Counted from the stretch's first letter, positions 38,800 to 50,515 are shown. The stretch is DNA of 64,000 nucleotides from Loxodes magnus (GCA_946699065.1 CAMPDV010000090.1:186001-250000), one strand, 5' to 3'. The notes: generated by a model not told the origin, from the sequence alone. Numbers and translations are program-made.

Positions 38800-39204
38800 A
38801 ATTAACTCTAACTTAATCATAAATTTTTTATTTCTATTATATTTTAATTTTAAACATACTAAAATTTAAGACAGGTAAAAGGTTTAGTCACATCTATGTC
38901 TATATCTCTTATTAAAGTACTGGTTTATTTAAGCTATCTCATTAAGTTTATTTTCAGTCTAACAAGAAATGTTAATAAATAATTTTTCATTAAAAGAACA
39001 AAAAGGAAGATATTAGAATAGCTCACTTGGCAATTAATTTAACTTAATACTAAAAATAGCTTCACCAATATATGAAGTCCATAATAGAAACTAGCATCAA
39101 CAAATAAATACTTTCACTATTAACTTGTTTATACAGATAATATCTATTACCTCTATAGTAAAGATAAGGAATATTTGATTTAATGGTATTATAAAAGAGA
39201 AAAT

Positions 39205-39987
39205 TTAGACTGTTTTTTAAGATTTTTAATCTTGTGCCAAATGTTTCTTATGCTATTTCGAGACATTGAGAAGAGAAGCAAATATGTAAAAGAAATAATA
39301 AGAACTTTTAAGAATTGTTTCCATTTTAATTTTATTCAGAAAGATCCTGATTTCCTGTCTTAATTTATTTTAGTTATCATAATATTAATATTATGACGAG
39401 TTCTTATACACACTCTATAAGCTGATGTTATGACCTTTTATTCTAGGTTAAAATTAGCTAGCCAGACTGTATCCAAATAGTCTGATAGAGATTTTTATTA
39501 TTATTATCAAATCCTCTCTGAGTCTTAAGCCAGTTTTTGCTTAATTTTCTATTTATTTTACTTATTAAATCTCGAAAATGATTTTGTATCTTCTTAAATC
39601 ACCTCTAACTATAACTCCCTCTCATTTCTTGAAAAATTGCTATAAAGAATATTAGCCATATAGCTCTTATTATTAGATCATTGTAGCTATCAAATATTAA
39701 GATCTTCAGTTTTATTTAAATGCTCAAATGAATTCTGTTCTATGTAACTTCTAATATCCACTTATTTCAGGAAAACTTCTACCAATTTTGATTGTATCAG
39801 TCTTAACCTTTTTCATCTCAAGCTGCTATGCTTCAGATTAAGTTATTACACTAACTAGCTCTTCTTTCTTATCCTCAATTTAATATAATCTCTTTCTCTT
39901 TTCTACAATTTCCTGGATGAACTTTCTAGATCTAATATCCAATAAAGAAGAGATAAAAGAGAATAAAAGCAAAGCAGATAATAGCAT
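39205..39987 (-). CDS. Small membrane protein with signal-like N-terminus, two tiny introns (about 246 aa)
   Basis: Starts MLLSALLLFSFISSLLDI, a signal peptide or signal anchor, at ATG 39985-39987. It continues as a charged helical region, and after the second intron has one hydrophobic stretch (SSYYFFYIFASLL) before a basic tail, so a type I or two-pass topology is possible. Introns at 39761-39782 (22 nt) and 39415-39434 (20 nt) each restore phase; total coding length is 741 nt. No in-frame TGA ends it nearby. I place the end at TAA 39205-39207 after the basic tail, which is uncertain. Two TGA are read as Trp. The family is not recognised. Its ATG is only 12 bp from the divergent ATG at 40000. 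Confidence 0.55.
39415..39434 (-). other. Candidate spliceosomal intron, 20 nt
   Basis: GTCATAACATCAGCTTATAG on the minus strand. Removal joins LANFNLEQK to SVYKNSS in a good coding frame. Less certain than the 39761 intron because skipping it also leaves an open frame. Confidence 0.5.
39761..39782 (-). other. Spliceosomal intron, 22 nt
   Basis: Begins GTAGAAGTTTTCC and ends AATAAG on the minus strand. Removal joins KTDTIKI to VDIRSYIEQ and fixes a one-base phase difference. Confidence 0.7.
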
Positions 39988-39999
39988 GATACTAGTCAA

Positions 40000-40743
40000 A
40001 TGACATCTAGAGGTTTATTATTGAAACCCTTAAGTATAGGAATTTAAGCTTAAGCTGTAAAAGATGATTGAGTAACTTAAGCAACTTCTACTTAGGAAAC
40101 ATCCTTTGATAGCAAGGAATTTTAAAAAGGGTAAATTAGAAACCAACCAAACATAAAGTAGAGTATGAGTGCTTTAAAAGGGAGAAGAAAGAACTGAGGA
40201 ATCTATAAAGTTAAGGATAGATTTTATAACTGAAGCTTTTATGACTTGAATATCAAGAATGTGAGTCTTAAGATTAAGAAATAGACTGCAATAGAAGAAA
40301 AGTAGAGTAATTGGTTGGTAAGATAGTAAGAAGCAAAAGGTTAAATGGGGAATCTGATGGAAATTTATCAGCAAAACTACATTTTAGATGCAAGGATCTA
40401 TAGAGGAAATTTTAAAAGGATATAGCTACAAGAAAGAATTTAATAATCAGTATAAAATAAGAAAGGTAAGATAGATAAGTCATATAAGTATATAGCATAG
40501 TAAGGAAAATAATTATACTAAACTTATTTAGAAGTTTAAATAGAGAAGATTTAAATAAAAAATGCTGAAGCATACGCTTTAAAATTATTATAATTAGAGT
40601 TTTAGAAGATAAAATGTCAGAAATATTTAAATAGTAGGATTAAAATTAAAGGATAGACAAAAAAGACACATAGTAAAGAAGAACGTAGAGTCTAAAGAAA
40701 CTCTATAGAAAACTTAAATGAAAAAAGTTCAAAGACTAAGTAA
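40000..40743 (+). CDS. Gln/Lys-rich protein, unrecognised (about 247 aa)
   Basis: ATG 40000 leads a frame of strong Gln/Lys/Arg/Glu composition (for example YLEVQIEKIQIKNAEAYALK) with three TGA read as Trp. Another frame is coding-like around 40190-40260, so a tiny intron may be missing from this model. The next in-frame TGA lies beyond 41000, which would run antisense through Rer1. I therefore place the end at TAA 40741-40743, just before the convergent Rer1 stop. If correct, TAA acts as a stop here. Purine bias supports this strand; the minus ORF 40174-40374 is a shadow. Confidence 0.45.
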
Positions 40744-40766
40744 ATAATTCTCTAATATCAGTCTAA

Positions 40767-41285
40767 TCACTTATGTGTTACATACTTAACTGAGCTAAGG
40801 GGAAGATATCCATATCTTCTCATTATTCTAAAACTAGTCCATAAAACATAACCAAGTATTAGACAGAGGTAGATTAGAAGTACCACTCCAAAAACAGGAA
40901 AATCTAAAAACTCAAAGCAAGTACATAAAAAACATACCACCGAGACTAAAATGCCTTACCTCCAAATTATTAGCTCATCAAATCTTCCTACTTTCTCTTC
41001 GTAAAAATCACTTAAATTACGCTTGTGACTGTCACATGAAACGTTAGTAAGATATTTTAAATACTATAAGCCTTACTCTATAAAAAACAGGGTATAAAAG
41101 TAATAAACACAATAAAAATTCTAATAAATCACCATTCGTACATAGTTAATAAGCATCAAAGCAAGCAATATAATGTACCTTAACTTCATACTATCCTCTA
41201 ACTTTTCTACATCCTTTCGAAATGTCACATTCTATTTAAAAACATCCAATAGAAGGTTGAAGTTCTGCTAAATAATAGACTTCAT
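40767..41285 (-). CDS. RER1: Rer1 family Golgi-to-ER retrieval receptor (172 aa)
   Basis: ATG 41283-41285 to TGA 40767-40769, no intron. The C-terminal half carries the Rer1 signature: GILVSVVCFLCTCFEFLDFP, then VFGVVLLIYLCLILGYVL, and RRYGYLPL close to the C-terminus. Other family members have a near-identical order (GILVAFFCTFFEF.NVPVFWPILVMY, YRYLPF). Upstream lie one or two more hydrophobic segments (residues about 33-60), giving the usual four-span W topology. Rer1 proteins cycle between early Golgi and ER and return escaped ER membrane proteins via COPI. Length is slightly below the usual 180-200. It is a single-copy housekeeping gene by nature, so it marks this block as ordinary genome. 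It converges with the gene ending near 40743. Confidence 0.85.
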
Positions 41286-42834
41286 ATTATATAATTAGGC
41301 AAAGCTTTCTTATATATTGCTAAGGAGAAAGTATTATCTTTAAAACTTTTCGTTTTTGGTATATTCAATAAAAATGGGCAACTGTATTCATAGTTTATAT
41401 CTAATAAACGAAAAATTAGAAAGCAATCATTTCTTAAAAAAGGTAAAGCTATAATGCTTAGGCTTTCTTAAAAATACCTCATTATTAAATTATAAGATAT
41501 TAAATCACAAGCATACAACACTCTCGCTTGAAAAGGTTAAGAATTACTTAAGAGAAAAAGAGACAAAAGGGTGTATGAATAATAAAAGGTAGATAAATAG
41601 AGATTATCTAGTGAATAAATAGATTAACTAAACTTGATTACTTTATAGATTTTTAGGTATAAGTTTGCATACTTGAACATTATAAATAATATTATGGATA
41701 TGAGCTAGATAAATTCTTATATTTAAGGTAATTAAAATAACTAAGCTTTCAACAAGAAATAGAACTAACAAAATATGTCTTGCAACAAGATATAAAAGAA
41801 TTCTAGATTGTGTATCTCTAATAAAAGACAATAGAGACATCTTACTTGTTCACTTACCCTTAGCTCTTCTAAATTTTCAATAATGTCTTATTTCTAAAAA
41901 TTTATATCAAAATTAATGAAAAATGCATGAAGATAAAATATGAAAGCCAAGCCCTTTTCTTTAAATTATATATTAAATAAATTTGGTTTTAAATATATGA
42001 CAAGTAGGCTTATAAAATATGATGATGGAGAGTTAAGTATACTTTAACTCTATACCATCAGAAATATTATTGAATCTATTCCGACCTTTCTATTTATGCA
42101 TATCTATAAAAGGATAATGTTCTGACTAATATACTTTATTGAACTTTCTTAAAATTATTAGAATAGTGAGATATTAACTCACTGAGTGATTTATAATCTT
42201 CATATTAAGCACTAATGAAATAGCTAACTTACTTTAATATGAAATGAGAATAAAAGAAATGCTCTAATAAAAATTTTAATTCCTTTTTGATAAGCTCATT
42301 CATCAAATTCTACAAATGGAACTATTATTTAGCTTCGTCTTCTCAAATTTACTCAAATCAAACAGTTTGTAAAAAGTTCATGCTAAACCATGAAATCATG
42401 TTGTTAGCTCAATTTTCTTAATTTCTGTCTGTTATTCTAAAATCCCATCTCAGATGTATCCCAAAAAAATTAGTTAAGTTTGAATTCTGGTACAATAATT
42501 TTAAGATTCTCCAATTTTTTATATACCTTTTAAAGCAAAATATTTAGATAACTTATGCTATGTAATTTAAAAAAATAAATTTGAGGTAAAAGTTCTTTAT
42601 GGTATGGATTAAAATAAAAAGAAAATTAAATTAAAGTGAGTATAACAATTTATTATTAAATTGCTTCAATTAAAAAATACCATATTAAAATAATTGATTT
42701 GAGAGATCCAATCTAAAATAAGGATTTCTTTTCAACTTTAAAACTTAAAATTTAGAATGGTGATTAAAATAAATAATATAAACTTAAAAATAATTAGATG
42801 AAATATATAAAAGTTAAAAAGCTTTGTTAAAACC
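41286..42834. other. Spacer with no supported gene
   Basis: The minus strand at 41643-41840 could encode a short hydrophobic peptide (MSLLSFIRDTQS start) but has no homologue in the window and no defined gene structure. Otherwise A+T-rich. Confidence 0.4.
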
Positions 42835-43569
42835 TTAGTAGTCAGCCTTCTGACCTATTCTATCAGCTTGTCTCCATTAGCTTGTCTTGAATTTCTACTA
42901 TGCTTAGTTAGGCGATGTAGCACTTTATTAGTGCACCATCCTTTAATATTCGGAATAGTTTTGATCTTGCACGTTGCGTTTCTAATTATTTCTCCAAAGA
43001 TTAAGATTTGAATTAAAGAATTTTTTTCTATAAATTTTTCCGCTTTATGTTGGATATATCCTAAATAGTTTTCTAAAAATATCTTATTTATTCTTTCTTT
43101 AAATTTCGCTAAATTAGTAACAGTATTTTCATTTGTGCTATTTATTGCACACGTAGCATTTTATTCTTCTTTTAAACTATTATTCCTGTAACACTTATTT
43201 AATTTAAATTTACTATTTATTTTAAATAAACGTTTACTGTTTATTTTAATTTGAAGCTTCATTTTATATTTCCATAGAATCTGCATAATTCTGTTAAAAA
43301 GAAAATGGCGTTTTCTGAATTTATTATTAAATTTAAAGAATTCTTTGTTCCAGTTTGTCTTCTATTTCTTATGATTATTAATATTGTTTCTCAAGCAAAG
43401 ACGTTATTAGTTTTTCTACTTTATCAGTGAGGTATCTATTTTTGAACATAAATTCTTTTAATGACTTAGATAATATTTCTATTTGAGTTTGTGTCGGAAG
43501 TTTTTACAATTCTGGATTTCCAAGTGATTAATATTCGTCATATCAATCATATTTCTCACTTTCACTCAT
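42835..43569 (-). CDS. Zinc-knuckle element protein, full ORF (about 244 aa)
   Basis: ATG 43567-43569 (MSESEKYD) reads through without break. Order: acidic start, coiled-coil (LTDKVEKLITSLLEKQYQQ), a Gln/Asn-rich spacer, a knuckle C-YV-C-NKQ-H-KWKY-C (2-3-4 spacing, one residue shorter than usual), then RKLFRIY and GKIYRKKFF. The latter matches the family motif (W/x)RELSRIY..GRIFRRRLF. TGA codes Trp in the N-terminal YDWYDE and in the knuckle HKWKYC. The end is ambiguous; TAA 42835-42837 follows the terminal hairpin region (42911-42941). No target duplication was found around it. Likely another retroposon copy, older than the 20.9-kb one. Confidence 0.65.
42911..42941 (-). other. Element-terminal hairpin, variant stem
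   Basis: On the minus strand GGATGGTGCAC pairs with GTGCTACATCGCC. Compared with the 58.5-kb hairpin the outer stem bases differ on both sides but still pair, which suggests selection on the fold. Confidence 0.5.
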
Positions 43570-44269
43570 TGTAATTATTTCGCTTTTTTATTTTTTAGAG
43601 AATTTTCCTGTTTAAATATTTTGTTCAAAGTTCTGTTATTTCTTAGAAGCCATTTTATATATATTTTAATAACAAATAACGATTCTTTATAATTAATATT
43701 ATTTCCCTTTTGGAACTAGTAAAACTTACTTTTATATTACTTTACTCAAAAGGATTGATAAAATGTCTTAGTGTTGCTCTATTTATTTAAAGAGGATTTT
43801 TTATGGGTTTGATAAGTATGTCTATCTTAAGAATTTTTTTAATTTAAGTTGTATAATTTGAGTTTGGAGTAGATTTCATACAAAGCTACTCCTACTCCAA
43901 GTTTACTGGATAAATGATTTCCGTTATAAAATTGACATTTTCTTATTAATCCCTTTTATTTTAGACTTCGACGATTTTTTTTTATTGATATATTATTATA
44001 ATAGAAATAAAATAAAATTCGTTTTGCGAAAAATTCTTAAATTTTCTGAGATGCAAAAAACTTAAAATTAAGATAAATTCAAAATTTTAAGAGTTAAAAT
44101 AGCGTTTTAGTGACAATGGAGAGATAGAAGAATTGAAAGGTAATGAGATAATGAAAGTTAATTGAAAAGAAAGCTTAAAGGATGTAAATCTTAAATAATA
44201 GTTCCTAAAGGAGAAGGGTAAAGGAAAATTTTAGCTTCAAAAAAGGATTAAAGATGGTTAAGGACTATT

Positions 44270-44590
44270 ATATAATTTAATTTAAATATGGAGAAGTAAT
44301 CCTCACTCTGAAATCGATAAGAAATTTGGTACCAGGAAGTACTTTGAGATGCAAAGAACCGATAAAGAATATTGGCAGGAGTCTAGAAGGAATTTAAGAA
44401 TAAAACATTAAGTAGTAACTTGTCGAAAGTTGCTCAGACTTTAAGATCTCTGGGAAAACATTCTGATTACACCTCTTTAGACGATGAGGAAATTCAAAGG
44501 AATGCTAGCACATGGGAGATTTTTTGAGGAACAATTAAGACTTAAATTTTTTTTTAAAGAGCTTCGCGCCAGTGAGATACTACGCGCTCT
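44270..44590 (+). pseudogene. Decayed element ORF with 3' hairpin (pairs with 48340-48690)
   Basis: The plus strand reads WRSNPHSEIDKKFGTRKYF and then, after a frame change, TLRSLGKHSDYTSLDDEEI, ending in the terminal hairpin at 44558-44590. The unit at 48340-48690 has the same order (WKSNPPAWIGKNFG, then RKHSIYSLFEDILIQENAG, then hairpin). No knuckle is visible in this part. Both are 3' ends of an element family sharing the hairpin. The second block is coding-like despite low identity, so the parent was a protein-coding element. Confidence 0.5.
44558..44590 (+). other. Element-terminal hairpin
   Basis: AGAGCTTCGCGCC..TACGCGCTCT, directly followed by ATAATCAA as in the 58.5-kb copy. Confidence 0.65.
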
Positions 44591-44873
44591 ATAATCAATT
44601 AACTTTTTAATTTTATATACTCACATTTTAGATTAAACAATTTTATAAGCATTTAACAAATTTATTTGCCCAAAAATAAATATATAATAAACCTTTAAAA
44701 ATAGTGGTTAAATTTCAAGATTAAGAATAAATAGAATTATAAAAAAGAAAGTTTTGAAATGAAAATTTACTAAATAGTCCTTTTTTATAATATTTAATTA
44801 AATAATAATATCAACTAATATGTCTACTATATTTTTATATAGGTGGTAAAACTGCTTATTTTCATTTCGTACA

Positions 44874-45590
44874 TCATTCCTACTTCACTTATCGCTCATA
44901 ATTTTTTTTGACTGCTTCAATTTTATCCAGATCATTCTATCATTGTAGTGATTCATCATTTCTCTTGAGAATTTCAAGTCTTCTCATAATTAGTTTTAGT
45001 GATAGCTTTTAATTTTAAAATTTATTTCTTTCAACAATTTTTAAGTGCGAAAAAATAAGACTAAGGTAGCTTTGATTAGTTGTTAACATGTTTATTAAGT
45101 CATAATTTTTAAGTCTTAGCATTTTTAAATAAGATCTTGAATAGCTTCACATGATTAAATATGTACAAAGCTATATAAGTCTCCACAGATGCAAATCTCA
45201 GAGGGCCTAATTTTGAAGTGCCTTTTCTATAGTCATAATAGAAATTATATCAAAAGGTTCTAAACTTGTATGTAGAAACTATTTCTCTAACCATAAGGTT
45301 ATTTAGTTTAAATTGGAAACTATCTTGTTTCATTATCCCTGTCTTCGTAATTAAAATGTGCGGCCTAAATTGGTCTCATCCTGCCTATAGCGTTTTAGAA
45401 GAATTTTTCTTCGATTTGTTATCTGCTTTTCTCAATAATTTTTTACAGTCTTCAATTTTCTATACATGTAATCCGAATATCAAAGGCAGTTTTGATTTTT
45501 AATTTATAAAAGTATAAACTAGGATATACTCCTTATTACTAAAAGTAATGATTATAAGTTTTTTCAAAGGAAAATTGCTTAGAAAAAAAC
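44874..45590 (-). CDS. Unrecognised gene, probably with a tiny intron
   Basis: The minus strand reads in one frame TFSNKEYILVYTF, FGLHVQKIEDCKKLLRKAD, then LMVREIVSTYKFRTF and KLGPLRFASVETYIALYIF, a well-composed protein of about 170 residues. The final part (RRLEILKRNDESLQ, then TGA 44874-44876) is in another frame, so an unlocated short intron or an indel lies near 45050-45100. The start is not fixed. The plus ORF at 45266-45502 is its shadow. No domain is recognised. Confidence 0.45.
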
Positions 45591-46095
45591 AAAGAGTGTA
45601 GATAGCAAAAAAGTTAAATGATTGGAGATTAGAAAAGTATAAGAGATATTTTTGTCTTTCAAAGAAACTAATTTAAGCTTAAGTCCATAATTTACTTAAG
45701 GATTAAAAGATTGAAGCAAAATATTGGATTTAGTCTTAAATAAATTTAAAGATTGTAAGTTAAATAATTGGAAAGCAGTGATGTGATAATAATATTTAAT
45801 TGACTGCTAACTAATTATTTAGTTAAGAGGTTTTATTAATATTAAAATAGAATATCGATAACTAAAAAGTCGTGATCATTATTATTAAAAGCAACTTGGT
45901 AGAAAAAAGTTGGAAGTATTAAAATAACTTCATATGGTAACGTAAATTTGAAAAGTTTATAATCTTAAATTAAATTTTGTATTTTTTAGTTCTATTAAGG
46001 AAGATAATAGTTGCTTCAAAATGAAATTAATCCAAGTATAAAGAATAATTTTTTTGGCAATCTTTTTATAAAATAAAATTGAATAAAAGTCTTAA

Positions 46096-47046
46096 TCAAG
46101 TGCTTTTCGATTTAAATATCGTCGACCAGATTCCCTTTTTTATTTCATAAATAAAAAGGTTACATATATGGTTGAATTAATAAACAACATTTCCTTGCTA
46201 TAATGGATTAGCAACTAAGCAACTATCATTCCCTTAAAAAATTCCTCCATGATTATAACATTTTTCCTAAGAACAGTCAAAAATTAAAGTTTCTAAACTT
46301 TTATTTCAATTATTATAAACTAAAAGGGATTGCTTGCTTTTTATGTTTGAAGACATTGTAGCTACACTCTTAGGTAGAACTTCAGTTATGCTTTCTCATT
46401 AGTTATTTTTCATTTCAAATCTTTTTATTACATCAAGATATTTTCCTTCAGAAAAAAAGCCTCCAAAAGCATAAACATACGACTAATAAATATTTGCCCC
46501 AAATCCTCATTAATATTTGGTATTTTTAATGATGCTTTATATTGAAGTCGTGTTTTGCCAATCTTTTAAACTTAGCATTTCACACTTGTTTGTACTTCAT
46601 CCGCTTAGGATAAATATCTTTTCCTAGTCAAAGGCAATTCCATGCATACCTCTTTCATCTTTCATTTTACTTTCTTCACTTTTTTAACTATTATAAAAAG
46701 TCAATCTCCTTGACAAACTTCCCCCAGAAATAATTAAATCGTTTTCATTAATCTGAACAACTCTGGAGAAATTTGAGCTTAGTGAATCAATTTATTTTTC
46801 AGTTTTTTCAACTTTCTATTTCTTAATATTGTACTCATACAAAAAGCAAGAAGAATAGAAAAAAGTTCTATAAGCTTTGATTTAATCATATGCAAAGTTC
46901 GGACATATTTCGTATTTTATATTTCCTAATCCGATTCTTTAGAAGCTATACTTGATATTCTTTTAACTTTCCTTCATAATTTTTCTTAGCAATATAATCT
47001 TGACTATATTGAATTGCTTATTTGTTTTTAAGTCTTCTCTATCCAT
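46096..47046 (-). CDS. Kelch-like repeat protein (316 aa)
   Basis: ATG 47044-47046 (MDRED) to TGA 46096-46098; 951 nt, open under the altered code. It aligns end to end with the 26491-27444 gene: IVKI..LRK, GLGNIKYEICP, NDLIISGG, a blade ending SGW (Trp as TGA), GFGANIY..YVYAFGG, KNNQ-Trp-ESITEV (TGA 46396-46398) and a final LFIYEI blade ending GIW. Trp after NNQ is the classical Kelch position, so its TGA codon is good evidence for the code. Likely a beta-propeller binding protein; partner unknown. It lies between element fragments. Confidence 0.8.
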
Positions 47047-47505
47047 TTTATTAGCCAAGATACTATTCCAAAACTATGTTTAAATATATTGAAATCAAAC
47101 TTCTTTATATCTACAATTTATTTTCTTAGTTGCTTTATACGAAAAACCATTTTTGACTATATGCTTATAAAGCAAAAATTTAGTTAGACTTATTTAAAAC
47201 CAAAACAAGCCTTTATTGTATTCTTATACCTTTGACTTGTATTTCGTTATGCCTAATTTATAGCTCCTTTTTTATATCCCATAAATATGCTTTAATTTAG
47301 AAAATTTTCTCAATTCTATAAACCATTAGATTAAAAAAAATGATACCTAAGAAACAATAAACTTCTTCAAAAAATCCTAATAATTAACCAGATTTTTCCA
47401 ACGTTTTTATTTGCTACAATCGAACAATTAAAAGCTAGCAAAAGAAGTTTAAGACCTTAAATAAATAACCTAATCACTAATGCTAACATTTAACAATTAA
47501 AAAAA

Positions 47506-48049
47506 ATGAAATCCTTAGAAACAATAAAAATAGCAGACTTCTTCTTAAGAGATGGAAGGGTAAATTAATCATATCGAATGGAACTTAAGTCAAAAGCTTG
47601 ACCAGACGATCAATTAACTTGAGAAAAATCAACTTAATTTACGATCGAATCCAGAATCAAGAGGAGTGCAGAAATCGTCCTTCTCATATTAGAAAATAGT
47701 AAAAAGATGTTGATACTGGAAAAAACACGGACATAAGGCAAACCGATGCTGTAGATTCAAGAGAAAATAATATTATGAAACAAAAAGAGAAATCCAAAAT
47801 CTATTTAAGATCTATTGCCCACCAAACGGAAGAACATACTTAAGAAAAAGATTTTAACCTTACGTAGAATCTCCAAAGATTACCCATGCACTGAGACAAT
47901 TTGAGAATTGATAAATAGGATTTGATTTCCAAGCAGTAGCAAGAGGATAAAATAGGCATTCGTAAGAATTTACGATCTGGAAAAACCAGATGAACATGAC
48001 ATCGAAGATTTCTGATAAGAAAAAACTTTTACAAACTCTAATTTTGTGA
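47506..48049 (+). pseudogene. Zinc-knuckle element, one frameshift
   Basis: A poly-A run leads into ATG 47506, as in the 5.3- and 20.9-kb elements. From about 47550 on the frame reads a coiled-coil (LSQKLDQTINQLEKNQLN), then a knuckle in which the second Cys is Trp (C-WY-W-KKHG-H-KANR-C), then REIQNLFKIY and GRTYLRKRF, a clear match to the family motif. The last frame runs to TGA 48047-48049. The ATG is out of frame with the rest, and the lost Cys should disable zinc binding. Decayed copy. Confidence 0.65.
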
Positions 48050-48339
48050 TTAGCCAACAAAAGGTGAAATCACTTTAATAAATTTGTTATGTTATGTTAT
48101 TGTTTTTCTATCGAAACTTCTTTAATTAATTTTCTTGTTTTTATTCTATTCAGACTGGATAATTAAAATATGGGTATACTTTTTTATGCTTACATCTTAA
48201 TTATATTGTTGATGTGCTTGTTTTTTCAGAAAGTTCCTTTTTAATTATTTTGAATGCGCAAATTTTTTGTTTATGTCTAAGTTAAGTAAAATAAATCCAT
48301 TATTGTCTATGATTTTAGCAAAAAGCCTTTAGATAAAAT

Positions 48340-48690
48340 TAATATAATTTGATTTAAATAGGAAAGAGTAATCCTCCAGCTTGGATTGGTAAGAATTTTG
48401 GTATCAGGACGTTTCCCGTTTTACGAAAAAATGTTAAAGAATCTTGGAAGGAACTAAGAAGGAACTAAGAAGGAACTCAATAATGAGGTATCAAGTAATA
48501 ACAGATTGGAAGATGCTCGAACTCTAAGCTTCCAAAGGAAGCATTCAATTTACAGCCTTTTCGAAGACATATTAATTCAAGAGAATGCTGGCACAGAACT
48601 AAACTTTCAAAGAAAAAATGAATTTTGTAAACTTTTTTTGAAGAGCAGCGTTCCATTGAGGTACTACTCGCTTTATAATCTAAGTTAATC
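48340..48690 (+). pseudogene. Element 3' end with hairpin
   Basis: Counterpart of 44270-44590: WKSNPPAWIGKNFG, a triplicated short repeat (GGAACTAAGAA, about 48448-48475), then RTLSFQRKHSIYSLFEDIL, and the hairpin at 48642-48674 followed by ATAATC. The small ORFs reported on both strands here are fragments of it. Confidence 0.5.
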
Positions 48691-49110
48691 ATGAAATTTT
48701 TTTCGATTTTACTTAAGTTTTTGGCTTAAAATATTTAAATATTTATGCCATAATTAAAATGCATATATTTTTAGCTTCTATAAGTGTTATTCTTCTCGTA
48801 GTGAAATAAAAAAATTATATACTCCCTTAAAAAAAATTAGCATTTACTATATTTTTGCCTTATATTTCAATAACGATATTTATATTCTAAGAGACCTTAG
48901 TATCTGGCATCTTTCATCAACAACATTGCTTGGTGCCTCTTCAGTTTTTTCTTTAATTCTCTTGTCTCCTACCAAAATTCTTGCTCGGTTCTTTTTCCAT
49001 GGAATAATTCCTGGTATCAGAGTTAAGTCAATTTATGTAGAGGATTGATCCTTACTATTTAAAATAAACTATAATAAGAAAATATCAATAAACACACACC
49101 GAGAACACCG

Positions 49111-49790
49111 ATGTCAGAAGAAAAACCAAGCGAACAATAGGAAATTATCATGCACCAGCAAGTGAAGTCATTCGTATTTGGAACTGAACAAGTCAATATT
49201 CTCAATTTTTAATACTGTTTTAATCTCCAGGAAGAGGTAAATAATCTCAATTATCTTAACCAGAAGCTTACAGAAAAGCTGGAAGAGAAAAATAAACAGG
49301 ATACATCCAAAATTCGAGAATTACAAACATCAACTAGAGATATTCCTCAATATTTAGAGCTACCACAAGCGCGTCTCAACCCAGATGAATGAGCACGTGA
49401 GCAAATATGAATAAGAACTACATTAATTAAAACCAAGATAAGCAAATTAGATATGAAATAAAACATGGTCATGTGGAATCTTTAATGCAACTTAAGAAAG
49501 AGAAACTATTAAAGACTACGAAGAAATGCTTCTACTTTGGAAACATGATATTTGTATTGGAACAGTTGGAAATTTCAGCAGAAAAAACAAAACTATTGGA
49601 TTCAAGAGAAAAAATAGACTAATCAGAATTTTCTGCAGCCTAAGCGGAGAAATTTACAAAATCAAGAAAGATGGTAATAATAAAAAATCCACAATCGAAA
49701 GGAAGAAAAATCTGGAGAAACCCGAGTTTCCATTCTCGCCTAAATTGAATATCCTAAACATACGCTAAATAGCAGGAAGCATGAACACTG
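49111..49790 (+). pseudogene. Zinc-knuckle element copy, frame-broken
   Basis: ATG 49111 opens MSEEKPSEQQEIIMHQQVK, then a good coiled-coil (NLNYLNQKLTEKLEEKN) to about 49400. After frame changes a damaged knuckle (KKCFY.., then KHDIC) and the downstream motif RLIRIFCSLSGEIYK are readable; the latter aligns with RELSRIYVDKDGRIFR of the intact element. Architecture and motif place it in the retroposon family. No target duplication was found. Confidence 0.6.
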
Positions 49791-50515
49791 TCCTACAGAT
49801 GGGAATGAAATTTCCCTATCGGAAAACTTTATTAAGTTAATTAATAATTATTATTATAATTTATTAATTATATTTTCATTTTATAAAATTGATTTTTTTA
49901 CTTAGTTTTGTAATAAAAAAATTTTTCATGTTTTTTTATATAAAATTAATACATTTTTTACGATTTTAAAATTTTATTAATTCATATTTATACCAGCAGT
50001 TCATTTTAAATAATACAAAAGCTCTTTTTAAATCCTTTTTAAAATTACTTTTTTTTCTTTTTTATTTTTTTGTTTTCATTAAAAAAAATATTATCTAGCT
50101 TTCGATATAATTTATATATCTTTATTTTATTTTTATAAATTTAAATAGTTGTTTATTTATTTTAAAAACTTAGCTTATTTTATTATATTATATTTAAGTA
50201 CTAATATTTCGAATAGAATGAATATATTAAATTTTGTTCAATCCTCTCTTTGCTTTTTTTCAATTTTCTTATTTCCTTCATTAATACTTAAAGCTGATGA
50301 AGCGTTTTTCTACTTTTATTTTATTATTTTCAGAATTTTTATCTAAGAAGAACTCACTCCTTTAATCTTTATGCTTTTATCTAATTTAAGGAGATTAAAG
50401 ACCTTAAATTTATATTCCTAATATCTCAACATTTTTGCGAGTATTATAGAAAATCCAAACTTCATACTTATTTCCTTTCCTTTTAATAGCTTTTTTTTTC
50501 TTTTAAAATAGCAAA
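49791..50515. other. AT-rich spacer, no supported gene
   Basis: Pyrimidine-rich on the plus strand. The ORF 50149-50346 is hydrophobic only because of T-rich composition. The downstream end of the gene at 50516 may extend into this stretch in another frame. Confidence 0.4.

Noticed and set aside
40941-40954. 14-nt GTAAGG..TTTTAG as an intron in Rer1
   Set aside because: Reading straight through preserves the conserved GILVS segment, so it is coding.
41643-41840. 65-aa hydrophobic ORF upstream of Rer1
   Set aside because: Could be an extra exon, but no splice junction links it to Rer1 and it has no recognisable homologue; too weak to list as a gene.
45266-45502. 78-aa plus-strand ORF
   Set aside because: Shadow of a better-composed minus-strand gene (44874-45590).
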